A program made the position numbers and the translations under genes. From NCBI RefSeq assembly GCF_014195635.1, contig NZ_JACICC010000004.1, forward strand, positions 248,001-312,000: 64,000 bases of DNA. Reading direction: 5' to 3'. The notes under the pieces were generated by a model. The model was not told the origin of the DNA. It saw only the letters and a list, made by a program, of their open reading frames with translations, and did not search any database. Below, piece after piece: positions 1-8,487 of this stretch; the stretch's first letter is position 1; the number at the start of each line of letters is the position of its first letter. Origin of the DNA: Pseudochelatococcus contaminans. GTDB taxonomy: Bacteria; Pseudomonadota; Alphaproteobacteria; Rhizobiales; Beijerinckiaceae.

Positions 1-447
1 GTAATTGGGCAGGAACATGAAGCCCAGGTTATTCCCGCCCGCCAGCTCGCGCGGAATGCCGTATGGCAGACCCGAAACGCCGTATTCGTTGCGGAATACG
101 CCCTGAATGATAAGCGCGAGGCCGAATGTCAGCAGCAGGCCGTAGAGATGATCGACGTTTTGCAATCGTGAGAGAAATAATCGCTCAATGACGATACCCG
201 TCGCACCGACCACCAGCGGGGCGATCAGCAGCGACCACCAATAGCCGACGCCGGCATATTGCAGCAGCATCCACGCAACAAACGCACCCATCATGTACTG
301 GGCGCCGTGAGCGAAGTTGATAATGTTGAGCAGGCCGAAAATGATGGCAAGCCCGAGACTGAGCACCGCGTAGAACGAACCGTTGATCAGCCCCAGCAAA
401 AGCTGGCCGAACAGGACCTGAGGCGAAACGCCGAGAAGTTCGAACAT
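1..447 (-). CDS. livH: Branched-chain amino-acid ABC transporter permease, LivH type (3' end outside window)
   Basis: The N-terminal 149 codons of an inner-membrane permease are present and the frame runs off the left edge. It begins MFELLGVSPQVLFGQLLLG and continues with the family hallmark NIINFAHGAQYMMGAF, followed by hydrophobic stretches that form membrane helices. The ATG at 447 is preceded by AAAGGC. This is the LivH-type translocation channel of a HAAT-family importer. The gene lies downstream of livG, livF and the binding-protein gene on the same strand, after a 170-bp AT-rich gap that may carry its own promoter. The substrate could be branched-chain amino acids or related compounds such as amides, urea or aromatic acids. 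The family call is secure and the substrate is not. Confidence 0.9.
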   Translation of the reverse strand, partial: MFELLGVSPQVLFGQLLLGLINGSFYAVLSLGLAIIFGLLNIINFAHGAQYMMGAFVAWMLLQYAGVGYWWSLLIAPLVVGATGIVIERLFLSRLQNVDHLYGLLLTFGLALIIQGVFRNEYGVSGLPYGIPRELAGGNNLGFMFLPNY

Positions 448-617
448 CGATACGCCTTTCAGAGGCAGATGGTATCCGATGAAGGCAATAGCGTTTCATA
501 TCAATATGTTGCTATCGTATCATGATGCATTATATGAGCATATGACATCAACATATTGACTGACCGGAAATGCGGGCCGGCATGAACAGCCAGCCCGCAT
601 TCCGGCCTTGAAGCGCG

Positions 618-1817
618 TTACTTGACGAGGTTGCAGGCTTCGCCATCAAGCGGACGGAACGCATCCGCCGCCGGGATCACCGCCAACTGCTCGTAGTAGT
701 CCCATGGGCCTTTGGAGTCGCCAGGCGCCTTGACCTTGAACAGGTACATGTCGTGGACGTGGCGGCCGTCGACGCGCACTTCGCCCTTACCGAACAGCGG
801 GTCCTCGGACGGGTTGTCACGCATCCATTGCAGCACCTTCTCCGGATCCTTGGACTTCGTAGCTTCGACGCCCTTCAGATAATGCAGCGTGCCGGAGTAA
901 ACGCCGGCGTGCACCATCGTCGGCTTTTTGCCGCCGTGCTGCGCCGCAAAACGCTCGGACCACTCGCGCGTACCGTCGTTTTGATCCCAGTAAAACGCTT
1001 CCGTCAGCACCAGACCCTGGGCAGCCTCAAGACCGAGAGCGTGCACTTCGGACAAGAAGACCAGCAAACCTGCGAGCGTCTGTCCACCGGCCACGATGCC
1101 GAACTCGGACGCCTGCTTGATGGCGTTGATGGTGTCGCCACCAGCGTTGGCAAGGCCGATGACCTTGGCGTTGGAAGCCTGCGCCTGCAACAGGAACGAC
1201 GAGAAGTCACCGCCCGGGAACGGGTGCTTGACCTGCCCCAGCACCTTGCCGCCGGCATTCTTCACCACTTCGGCGGTGTCGCGCTCCAGCGCATGGCCAA
1301 AGGCATAATCGGCGGTGAGGAAGTACCAGGTATCACCACCCTGTGCGACCACCGCAGAGCCCGTGCCCTTGCCGAGTGAATAGGTGTCGTAGGTCCAATG
1401 GATGGTGTTGGGCGAGCACTGCTTGCCGGTGAGTTCGGTCGCGCCCGGGCCAGACGCGATCAGAACCTTGTTCTTCTCGCGCGTGATCTGGGACACGGCA
1501 AGCGCCACCGAGGACGTGGGCACATCGAGAATGACGTCGACGCCATCCCGGTCATACCACTGGCGGGCGATGTTCGAGCCTACGTCCGGTTTGTTCTGGT
1601 GGTCAGCGGAGATGATATCGACATTGATGCCCTTTTCAGCCGCCTTGAAATCCTCAGCCGCAAGCCGAGCGGCAATGACGGAGCCTTCGCCGGACAAGTC
1701 CGCATAGACGCCGGAGCGATCGTTCAGCACGCCGAGTTTCACCGGGATTTGCGCCTGAGCCGCGCTGAATGCGCCGACGATGAAGGTGGTAGCCAGCAAC
1801 CAGGTCTTGATACCCAT
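618..1817 (-). CDS. ABC transporter substrate-binding protein, LivJ/Peripla_BP_6 family
   Basis: This 399-residue periplasmic binding protein starts with a clear Sec signal peptide (MGIKTWLLATTFIVGAFSAA, cleavage near AQAQ). The mature part opens with IPVKLGVLNDRSGVYADLSG, the usual first strand of type I periplasmic binding folds. Length and layout fit the LivJ/amide-urea group. It sits between livF and livH, so it is the receptor of the same importer. Many members of this branch bind non-amino-acid ligands, so the substrate stays open. The 10-mer ACATATTGAC lies 27 bp upstream of its start (1844-1853) and recurs upstream of livH (551-560). Confidence 0.9.
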   Translation of the reverse strand: MGIKTWLLATTFIVGAFSAAQAQIPVKLGVLNDRSGVYADLSGEGSVIAARLAAEDFKAAEKGINVDIISADHQNKPDVGSNIARQWYDRDGVDVILDVPTSSVALAVSQITREKNKVLIASGPGATELTGKQCSPNTIHWTYDTYSLGKGTGSAVVAQGGDTWYFLTADYAFGHALERDTAEVVKNAGGKVLGQVKHPFPGGDFSSFLLQAQASNAKVIGLANAGGDTINAIKQASEFGIVAGGQTLAGLLVFLSEVHALGLEAAQGLVLTEAFYWDQNDGTREWSERFAAQHGGKKPTMVHAGVYSGTLHYLKGVEATKSKDPEKVLQWMRDNPSEDPLFGKGEVRVDGRHVHDMYLFKVKAPGDSKGPWDYYEQLAVIPAADAFRPLDGEACNLVK

Positions 1818-1887
1818 TGTTTCCCCCTTGATGATTTTGTTTCACATATTGACGTATGCCACTGTGATAATTTGATTTTATATGGTG

Positions 1888-2634
1888 TTATACGCCGAGA
1901 TAGGAGTGCAGCTTGTCGATGTTCGCATCGAGTTCGTCGTTGCGGATCATGTCGACGACCCGCCCCTGATCCACAACGTAATGACGGTCTGCGACCGTCG
2001 ACGCGAAGCGGAAGTTCTGCTCCACCAGAACGATGGTGAAGCCATCCTGCTTCAGCCGCGCGATAGTGTGACCGATCTGCTCCACGATCACCGGCGCAAG
2101 TCCTTCGGTGGGTTCATCGAGCAGAATGAGGTTAGCGCCGGTGCGCAGAATGCGGGCGATTGCCAGCATCTGCTGCTCACCGCCAGACAGCTTCGTGCCC
2201 TGGCTGAAGAGCCGCTCCCGCAGGTTGGGAAACAGCGTGAAAATCTGGTCCTGCGTCATGCCGCCGGGTTTGATGATCGGCGGCAGAATCAGGTTCTCGG
2301 CCACGGACAGGCTGGAAAAAATCCCGCGCTCTTCCGGCACGTAGCCAATACCCAGCCGCGCTATCTGCCGCGCGGGCAACCGTATGGTCTCCTGCCCGTC
2401 AAAGTTGATGGACCCGGTGCGCTTGCGCAGAATGCCGATGATCGACCGCAAGGTTGTGGTCTTGCCGGCGCCGTTGCGGCCGAGCAGCGTCACGACTTCT
2501 CCCGGCGCGACATCAAAATCGATCCCGTGCAGGACGTGAGATTCGCCATACCACGCCTGAAGGTTCCGCACGGATAGCAGCGGAGCCGCCGCAGGTTTCG
2601 GCGCGGGGAATGGGCGGACAACAGCTTCAGGCAT
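1888..2634 (-). CDS. livF: Branched-chain amino-acid type ABC transporter ATP-binding protein LivF
   Basis: This 248-residue cytoplasmic ATPase has Walker A GRNGAGKTT at residues 52-60, the LSGGEQQMLAIARIL signature and a LLDEPTEGLAP Walker B. I chose the ATG at 2634, inside the end of livG with an 8-bp overlap. The longer frame upstream only reads the end of livG out of frame. The overlap implies translational coupling with livG. It pairs with LivG to energise the LivH/LivM channel. Confidence 0.93.
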   Translation of the reverse strand: MPEAVVRPFPAPKPAAAPLLSVRNLQAWYGESHVLHGIDFDVAPGEVVTLLGRNGAGKTTTLRSIIGILRKRTGSINFDGQETIRLPARQIARLGIGYVPEERGIFSSLSVAENLILPPIIKPGGMTQDQIFTLFPNLRERLFSQGTKLSGGEQQMLAIARILRTGANLILLDEPTEGLAPVIVEQIGHTIARLKQDGFTIVLVEQNFRFASTVADRHYVVDQGRVVDMIRNDELDANIDKLHSYLGV

Positions 2635-3382
2635 GCATGCCTCCCATGTAGGCTTCCACGACGCGCGCATCGCCGGAAATCGTCTTGTAATCCCCCTCCG
2701 CCAGCACTTTGCCACGCGCCAGAACCGTGATCCTGTCTGACAACGAGGCCACGACAGAAAGGTTATGCTCGACCATCAGAATGGTGCGGTTGGCCGACAC
2801 CCGGCGGATGAGTTCCGCCATGCGATCCACGTCCTCGTGCCCCATGCCGGCCAGCGGCTCGTCCAGCAGCAACATCGACGGATCGAGCGCGAGCGTTGTG
2901 GCGATTTCCAACGCGCGCTTGCGGCCATAGGGCAACGCGCCCGCCCGGGTTTTTTCGTACTCTGACAGCCCCACGGCTTCGAGCAGACCTCTGGCCTCGC
3001 GGTCATAGCGTCGCAGAAGGCTTTCGGAGCGCCAGAAATCGAACGAATCCCCCCGCCGGCGCTGAAGCGCGATGCGGACATTCTCCAGCGCCGTGAATTG
3101 CGGGAACACTGCCGAAATCTGGAATGACCGCACCACCCCAAGCCGCGCGATTTCCGCCGGCTTCATGGATGTGATGTCCTTGCCCTTGTAGGTGATTGCC
3201 CCGCGTGTGGGGGTGAGGAACTTGGTCAAGAGATTGAAGCAGGTCGTCTTGCCAGCGCCATTCGGCCCGATAAGGGCATGGATAGTACCCTCCTCGACGT
3301 TGAGGCTGACACCGTCGACCGCCTTGAACCCTTTGAACTCTATCGTCAAATCACGTGTTGCGAGAATCGCCTCGGCGCGCAT
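2627..3382 (-). CDS. livG: Branched-chain amino-acid type ABC transporter ATP-binding protein LivG
   Basis: This 251-residue ATPase has Walker A GPNGAGKTT at residues 39-47. It has the LivG-type C-terminal segment in which the signature loop reads LPYGRKRALEIATTLALDP, followed by the Walker B LLLDEPLAGM. The start MRAEAILATRDL at 3382 is preferred over an upstream start at 3436 because AGGGGGGAACGGCGG lies just before it. It is the first gene of the importer operon, so the promoter should lie in the gap up to 3812. Confidence 0.93.
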   Translation of the reverse strand: MRAEAILATRDLTIEFKGFKAVDGVSLNVEEGTIHALIGPNGAGKTTCFNLLTKFLTPTRGAITYKGKDITSMKPAEIARLGVVRSFQISAVFPQFTALENVRIALQRRRGDSFDFWRSESLLRRYDREARGLLEAVGLSEYEKTRAGALPYGRKRALEIATTLALDPSMLLLDEPLAGMGHEDVDRMAELIRRVSANRTILMVEHNLSVVASLSDRITVLARGKVLAEGDYKTISGDARVVEAYMGGMHA

Positions 3383-3812
3383 CCGCCGTTCCCCCCTGCG
3401 TGTTCCGTATGATTGTTGATGATGGGCTTCGCCCAATTTAGTCGGACACGTAACTATTTCAAAAGAAACCTAGGTATGCACATAAGTCTGTCTAGGCATG
3501 CACATGTAGCATTACGCGGATTCGGACCACTGTCAATTGGCCCAAGAGATGAGCCTGTAGAAACAGCGGAAAACATTTGCCAGTTCAATTATGTATGATT
3601 ATCCGTTCCCATGCGGGGCAAGCATTTGCGCGCGGGTGTGCGCTGCCGCACCATGCAGGGCGGCAGGCTAAAATCGCATGATCCAGTATGCTGGGGTCGA
3701 TAATTTCGCGGCGCGCCGTGCGCAGTCGATGCTGACCGCGTTGGCATATAGGCAACGTGGCAAAAGGCCCCAAACCCCTGCCAGCCGATCGTGCGCGGGT
3801 TTTTAGAAGGTC
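3383..3812. other. Intergenic region between lpxB end and livG start
   Basis: The lpxB terminus and the livG promoter must lie within these 430 bp. Reading frames here are short and show no recognisable product. The notable element is a pair of direct repeats at 3470-3505 (annotated separately). No U-tract terminator hairpin was found after lpxB. Confidence 0.6.
3470..3505 (-). promoter_or_regulatory. Pair of 14-bp direct repeats upstream of livG (possible operator)
   Basis: CTAGGTATGCACAT (3470-3483) and CTAGGCATGCACAT (3492-3505) differ at one base and start 22 bp apart, about two helical turns. Each contains the near-palindrome ATGCACAT. They lie 88-123 bp before the livG start, where a regulator of the importer would bind. 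The binding protein family is unknown. Confidence 0.4.
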
Positions 3813-4991
3813 TTATTGCCGCCGGGTAATTTCTGCAGCGACAATCCGCGCCGCACGCTCGCTGGGCGTGTCATCGCCGATTGCCATGGCCTCTTCAAGG
3901 CGCCGGAAGGCCTCAGTCTGCCGTCTTCGATCAGGCGTATCCGCAAGCAACGGCAATACCGTGGCCGCGAGTTTCTCCGGCGTGCAATCCCATTGTAGCC
4001 GCTCCGGGATGATGTTCTCGCCGAGAATCAGGTTGGCATATGTCACGGTCGACACCGTCAGGAAATGCCGCACCTGCGATTCGAGCCACGACACCTTGTA
4101 AGCCACGACCATCGGCACGCCTGAAAGCGCCAGTTCCAGCGTTACAGTTCCCGATGCGGCAATCGCAGCATGCGCACGTCTGAAAGCGGCATATTTGGCC
4201 GCCTCGCCCTCAACGATCTCAGGCTTCACCGGCCATTGCGACACCGCCTCGCGAATGAGCGGTGCGACATGCGCCACGGCAGGCAATACAAAACGGATGG
4301 GCCGTCCGGCCTGGGCTTCGATGAGCGGCAACGTATCACCAAAAACCGGCAGCAGGCGGCTCACCTCGGAGCGCCGGCTACCGGGCAGCACCAGCACTTC
4401 CAACTTTTCGGCGTCCGCAATAGAGGGCCGCTCACCCGGCGCGGGACGTAGCGTCTCAAGTCTCTCGATCAGCGGATGGCCAACATACGAGCAAGGCGGC
4501 CCGCCGAGGCGGCGATGGGCTTCAGGCTCAAACGGCAACAGAGCGAGCAGGTGATCGACGTAACCACGCATCTTTCGTGCCCGGCCCGGCCGCCATGCCC
4601 AGACGCTGGGGCTGACATAATCAACAATCGGAAGCTCCGGCCGCGCGGCACGCACCCGCTTGGCCACCGCATGTGTGAAATCCGGGCTGTCAATGATGAC
4701 AAGCACATCCGGATTGGCCGCAAGCGCCGCAGCGACCGTCTCATGAACTCGCCGAACGATGGTACGCAGCCGCGCGATTACCGCGACGAAGCCCATCACC
4801 GCGATATCAGCAAGCGGAAACACGCTGGTAAGCCCTTCAGCCTCCATGGCATGCCCGCCAACACCGGAAAAGCGCACGTCCCCGCGCGCCTTGAGCGAAC
4901 GCATCAGCCGCGCACCGAGTTGATCGCCGGATTCCTCACCCGCGACAATGAAAACATGCACGGGCTTATCAGTTTCAAGCTGGTCGTTCAT
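3813..4991 (-). CDS. lpxB: Lipid-A-disaccharide synthase
   Basis: LpxB is a membrane-associated glycosyltransferase (GT19). It condenses UDP-2,3-diacylglucosamine with lipid X to form the lipid A disaccharide. The protein has the N-terminal hallmark VFIVAGEESGDQLGARLMRSL, later VLPGSRRSEVSRLLP, and EGEAAKYAAFRRAHAAIAASG. The ATG at 4991 gives 392 residues, the usual length. An upstream TTG at 5081 would add 30 residues unlike the family. It is the last gene of the lpxD-fabZ-lpxA-lpxI-lpxB series, 114 bp after lpxI. Confidence 0.95.
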   Translation of the reverse strand: MNDQLETDKPVHVFIVAGEESGDQLGARLMRSLKARGDVRFSGVGGHAMEAEGLTSVFPLADIAVMGFVAVIARLRTIVRRVHETVAAALAANPDVLVIIDSPDFTHAVAKRVRAARPELPIVDYVSPSVWAWRPGRARKMRGYVDHLLALLPFEPEAHRRLGGPPCSYVGHPLIERLETLRPAPGERPSIADAEKLEVLVLPGSRRSEVSRLLPVFGDTLPLIEAQAGRPIRFVLPAVAHVAPLIREAVSQWPVKPEIVEGEAAKYAAFRRAHAAIAASGTVTLELALSGVPMVVAYKVSWLESQVRHFLTVSTVTYANLILGENIIPERLQWDCTPEKLAATVLPLLADTPDRRRQTEAFRRLEEAMAIGDDTPSERAARIVAAEITRRQ

Positions 4992-5105
4992 GTCCCAATC
5001 CCGTTCGCCAGAGGCCTGTTTCAACTCGAAGAATGAGACCACCTCACCTTGACGAGAGACAGGCAGAGGCGGGAGCAGCAAAATATAGATTCTTGAATGC
5101 GCGTT

Positions 5106-5945
5106 CTAGGTTTCGATACCAACCACAAAAAGACCGCGCCTGTCCGCCTCTCGGATAAGCTCTGCCTCATCGATGACAAGCGTGCGTCCCGCGCCATAGG
5201 CGATGCCATCAAGCCCGGCCTTCGCGGCCAGACGAACAGTTCTGGGGCCAATTGCAGGCAGATCTATCCGGAAATCCTGCCCGTCCTTCGTGGTTTTCAC
5301 CAGAACGCCGCGATTCTCAGATCGCCACCGCCGCGTAAACCGCATCCAACGTACACGCTTCAGCATGGCGTCCGTACCCTCGGGCCCTTCCAAAGCGATC
5401 ACCCGCCTGCCGCCGACAACTGTGGCCTGCCCGGCGTCAAAGCGCGAAACCGTGCGCAACAGATCCAGGCCGATCGCGACCGCCCCTGCGCTGGCTTCAT
5501 CAGGACCACGCTCGGTGATGCATCCGATCCGGCCCAGCAGTTCCGGCGCCAGTTCGTCGACACCAACGACCTTGTGCCCGTGGTCTTCCAGAAGCCGTAC
5601 GACACCTGACAGCAAGCCATCATCGCCAAGAGACATCAACGCAGCGATTTCGCGCCGATTGCGGTAGGCAGCGAAAGCACTCAGCACCACCGACGGCTGC
5701 GGCCGGCTGACCGGCCCCGCCATTACCACGCATCCGGGCTGCCATTCAGCCAGCAGACGCAATGTCCGCCGGACATCCACCATGCTGACGGTCGCATCGG
5801 CCCGGCGCGATATATCCGCCCCGGCAAAGCCACGAAATGCCAGAATACGCGTCGGCACGCCACGAGCATGCAGCGCATCAGCCAACATCACCGGCAAGGC
5901 ACCGCCGCCTGCCAGCATGACAACCGCTTCGGACTGCCCTGCCAC
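5106..5945 (-). CDS. lpxI: UDP-2,3-diacylglucosamine pyrophosphatase LpxI (DUF1009)
   Basis: LpxI hydrolyses UDP-2,3-diacylglucosamine to lipid X and UMP, the step before LpxB. It replaces the unrelated LpxH in most alphaproteobacteria. The 279-residue protein begins with the family start VVMLAGGGALPVMLADAL. It carries GDDGLLSGVVRLLEDHGHKV and the C-terminal AGLDGIAYGAGRTLVIDEAE. Location between lpxA and lpxB is the standard context. It follows the lpxA stop by 2 bp, so coupling is likely. Confidence 0.93.
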   Translation of the reverse strand: MAGQSEAVVMLAGGGALPVMLADALHARGVPTRILAFRGFAGADISRRADATVSMVDVRRTLRLLAEWQPGCVVMAGPVSRPQPSVVLSAFAAYRNRREIAALMSLGDDGLLSGVVRLLEDHGHKVVGVDELAPELLGRIGCITERGPDEASAGAVAIGLDLLRTVSRFDAGQATVVGGRRVIALEGPEGTDAMLKRVRWMRFTRRWRSENRGVLVKTTKDGQDFRIDLPAIGPRTVRLAAKAGLDGIAYGAGRTLVIDEAELIREADRRGLFVVGIET

Positions 5946-5947
5946 GA

Positions 5948-6763
5948 TTAGTGCCCGTGCCCGTCTCTCGGCACGCAGATGGATCGCTTACCTGCGTTGC
6001 GGATAAACGAAAGCACTTCGTCGACCAGTTCGGAAGCCGGAAACGCAGCAGCGACGTCTTCGACCCGCTCCAACAACGTTCCCTCATCGGCGAACAGGGC
6101 GCGGTAGGCGCGACGCAGTTCGTGAATCTGCTCCCGTGAAAAGCCACGCCGTTGCAGGCCGACGATATTCAAGCCGCCCAGATACGCCCGGTTGCCAAGC
6201 GCCATGCCATAGGGAATGAGATCGTTTTCCAACCCTGACAAGCCGCCGACGAATGCATGCCTACCCACGCGCGCGAACTGAATAACCGCCGCTCCACCGC
6301 CGATGATGACATGGTCGCCAACCGTGACGTGTCCGGCCAGCATCACGTTATTCGACAAAATAACGCAGTCGCCTACGTGGCAGTCATGGCCCACATGGGA
6401 GTTGGCCAGAAAGGCGCAACGATCGCCAATGACCGTTTCCATGCCGCCGCCTTCGGTGCCGGGGTTGATCGTCACCCCCTCACGGATGAGGCAGTCCGCA
6501 CCAATAATCAGCGTCGATGCCTCGCCATGATACTTGAGATCTTGCGGCTGGTGCCCGATGGACGCAAAAGGAAAAATCCGGCAGCGGGGACCGATGCGCG
6601 TCAACCCGGCAACGACGACATGACTTGCAAGCTCGCAGTCGTCGCCAATTTCAGCATCGGCGCCCACAACGCAAAAGGGCCCGATGCGCACGTTTGCGCC
6701 AAGCCGCGCCCCCTCCTCGATCAACGCCGAAGGGTGAATCACGGCCGTATCCGCTTTGCTCAT
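5948..6763 (-). CDS. lpxA: Acyl-ACP--UDP-N-acetylglucosamine O-acyltransferase
   Basis: LpxA catalyses the first step of lipid A synthesis as a cytoplasmic homotrimer with a left-handed beta-helix. The hexapeptide repeats are plain from IHPSALIEEGARLG onward. The motif NSHVGHDCHVGD holds the catalytic histidine, by family alignment His126. MSKADTAVIHPSA at 6763 gives 271 residues, the family length. A longer in-frame extension reads into fabZ and was rejected. It starts 15 bp after the fabZ stop. Confidence 0.95.
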   Translation of the reverse strand: MSKADTAVIHPSALIEEGARLGANVRIGPFCVVGADAEIGDDCELASHVVVAGLTRIGPRCRIFPFASIGHQPQDLKYHGEASTLIIGADCLIREGVTINPGTEGGGMETVIGDRCAFLANSHVGHDCHVGDCVILSNNVMLAGHVTVGDHVIIGGGAAVIQFARVGRHAFVGGLSGLENDLIPYGMALGNRAYLGGLNIVGLQRRGFSREQIHELRRAYRALFADEGTLLERVEDVAAAFPASELVDEVLSFIRNAGKRSICVPRDGHGH

Positions 6764-6777
6764 CGGCAATATCCCGC

Positions 6778-7242
6778 TCACTCGACGACGAGCATGGCAG
6801 AAAGCTCGGCCTCGCAAACCAGCGTGCCGTTGACCTTCGCCTCTCCCCGGAACCACCACATATTACGACGGTTCGCGAGCTTCGTCATGTGATAGTGCAC
6901 GACATCACCCGGCTCGACCGGCTTGCGGAACTTCACCTTGTCGATCGTCATGAAATACACTTCCTTCGGCCGTGCCTTTTCAGCAATCTGCGAAGCGACG
7001 CACAAAGCCCCGGCAGTCTGGGCCATGCCTTCGATCATGTAGACGCCCGGAAACAACGGCCGGACAGGAAAGTGCCCCTGAAATTGCGGCTCGTTAAACG
7101 TGACGTTCTTGATGCCGATGCAACTGTTGTCGCCATCCATATCAATGATGCGATCAATCAGCAGGAAGGGATAGCGATGCGGCAAATAGCTCAAAATTTG
7201 CAGAATATCGGCTGTATTCAGGTGCGACGGCACGTCTGTCAT
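6778..7242 (-). CDS. fabZ: 3-hydroxyacyl-[acyl-carrier-protein] dehydratase
   Basis: FabZ is a hot-dog fold enzyme that dehydrates 3-hydroxyacyl-ACP in fatty acid elongation and competes with LpxA/LpxD for the hydroxyacyl pool. The 154-residue protein has [12 protein letters not shown]. The active-site stretch [20 protein letters not shown] contains catalytic His57 and Glu71, separated by 14 residues as expected. It lies between lpxD and lpxA as in most Gram-negative bacteria. Confidence 0.95.
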   Translation of the reverse strand: MTDVPSHLNTADILQILSYLPHRYPFLLIDRIIDMDGDNSCIGIKNVTFNEPQFQGHFPVRPLFPGVYMIEGMAQTAGALCVASQIAEKARPKEVYFMTIDKVKFRKPVEPGDVVHYHMTKLANRRNMWWFRGEAKVNGTLVCEAELSAMLVVE

Positions 7243-7320
7243 GTAATAGGTGCTCCCTGGATCATGCTCCCTGACACAGGTGCAAGATCATCGTGTCCAT
7301 TGGTCGGGCAGCAATCTGCC

Positions 7321-8406
7321 TCACTGAGAATCGTCGCCGGTGTTGCCGGACGATGACTTGCGGTCACCCGGCGACCGACTTGAAATCATCATCTTCAACC
7401 ATGCGACTTCCTTCATCCATTCCTTGATCGGCTGGGCTGGAGCCCCGCCCCATTTCGCGCCGGCAGGCACATTTTCGGCAACAGCGCTGCGCGCAGCGAA
7501 CTGCGCGCCGGTACCGATGGTGACATGGCCAACCACGGCACTCTGCCCGCCAAAAACGACAAAATCCCCAAGCGTCGTACTGCCCGAAATTCCGACCTGC
7601 GCCACGATCACGCAATGGCGGCCAATGACCACGTTGTGAGCGATTTGCACCAGATTGTCGATCTTCGTGCCTTCGCCGATGATCGTATCACGACTGGCGC
7701 CCCGGTCGATCGTGGTGTTGGCGCCGATTTCAACGTCATCCTGAATAATGACGCGGCCAACCTGCGGCACCTTCAGATGGCCGCCCGGTCCCATGGCAAA
7801 GCCAAACCCGTCCTGCCCGATACTGGCACCGGGATGAACCACGATCCGATTCCCGAGCAAAGCATGTGAAATCGTTACATTGGGTCCGATACTGCAATCA
7901 CGGCCAATACGCACCTCAGCCCCGATAACGGCATTGGCGCCGATAACCGTGCCGCTTCCGATCTCCGCGCCAGCCCCGATGACAGCGCCGGGATCAACCG
8001 CAACTCCGGTTTCAAGCCGCGCATCAGGATGCACGACCGCTCCCGGCGATACGCCAGATCCCGAAAAAAGCGGACGAGGCCGCAGAGCGGATGGGTGAAG
8101 CCTGGCCAGAACCTGCGCAAAGACGCGGTAGGGAACCGGCGTTACCAGAGACAGCGTCGAGGAAGGCACGCGATCTGCGAAGCGTGGCGAAACAAGGCAA
8201 ATACCGGCCTTCGTTTCAGCCAGCATGGCGGCATAACGCGGGTTGTCCATATAGGCGATATCATCCGGACCAGCCGTTTCCAGCGGCGCTGCGGATGACA
8301 CTATCCGCGACCCGTCAACGCCCTCAGGCAAGTTGATACCGGCCAATTCGGCAATGTCGCTCAGAATGACTGACCCGACATCGGAAAAAAATACTGGATC
8401 GCTCAT
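7321..8406 (-). CDS. lpxD: UDP-3-O-(3-hydroxymyristoyl)glucosamine N-acyltransferase
   Basis: LpxD transfers the second hydroxyacyl chain in lipid A synthesis. The N-terminal uridine-binding domain (about residues 1-100) leads into hexapeptide repeats, and [15 protein letters not shown] holds the catalytic histidine. The start at 8406 ([11 protein letters not shown]) gives 361 residues. Further upstream the frame enters the terminator hairpin after bamA. The start codon lies only 15 bp past that terminator's T tract, so expression depends on read-through or on a promoter overlapping the hairpin. Confidence 0.94.
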   Translation of the reverse strand: MSDPVFFSDVGSVILSDIAELAGINLPEGVDGSRIVSSAAPLETAGPDDIAYMDNPRYAAMLAETKAGICLVSPRFADRVPSSTLSLVTPVPYRVFAQVLARLHPSALRPRPLFSGSGVSPGAVVHPDARLETGVAVDPGAVIGAGAEIGSGTVIGANAVIGAEVRIGRDCSIGPNVTISHALLGNRIVVHPGASIGQDGFGFAMGPGGHLKVPQVGRVIIQDDVEIGANTTIDRGASRDTIIGEGTKIDNLVQIAHNVVIGRHCVIVAQVGISGSTTLGDFVVFGGQSAVVGHVTIGTGAQFAARSAVAENVPAGAKWGGAPAQPIKEWMKEVAWLKMMISSRSPGDRKSSSGNTGDDSQ

Positions 8407-8421
8407 GCCAGCCCGTTTCGC

Positions 8422-8454
8422 AAAAAAACAGGGATGGCGCAAGGCCATCCCTGT
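8422..8454 (-). terminator. Intrinsic terminator between bamA and lpxD
   Basis: On the minus strand ACAGGGATGGC, loop CTTGC and GCCATCCCTGT form a perfect 11-bp stem running into seven T residues. It is 33 bp after the bamA stop and 15 bp before the lpxD start. Confidence 0.88.
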
Positions 8455-8487
8455 CGATCTCCCCAATTACCCCGGAAAAACCAGCCG

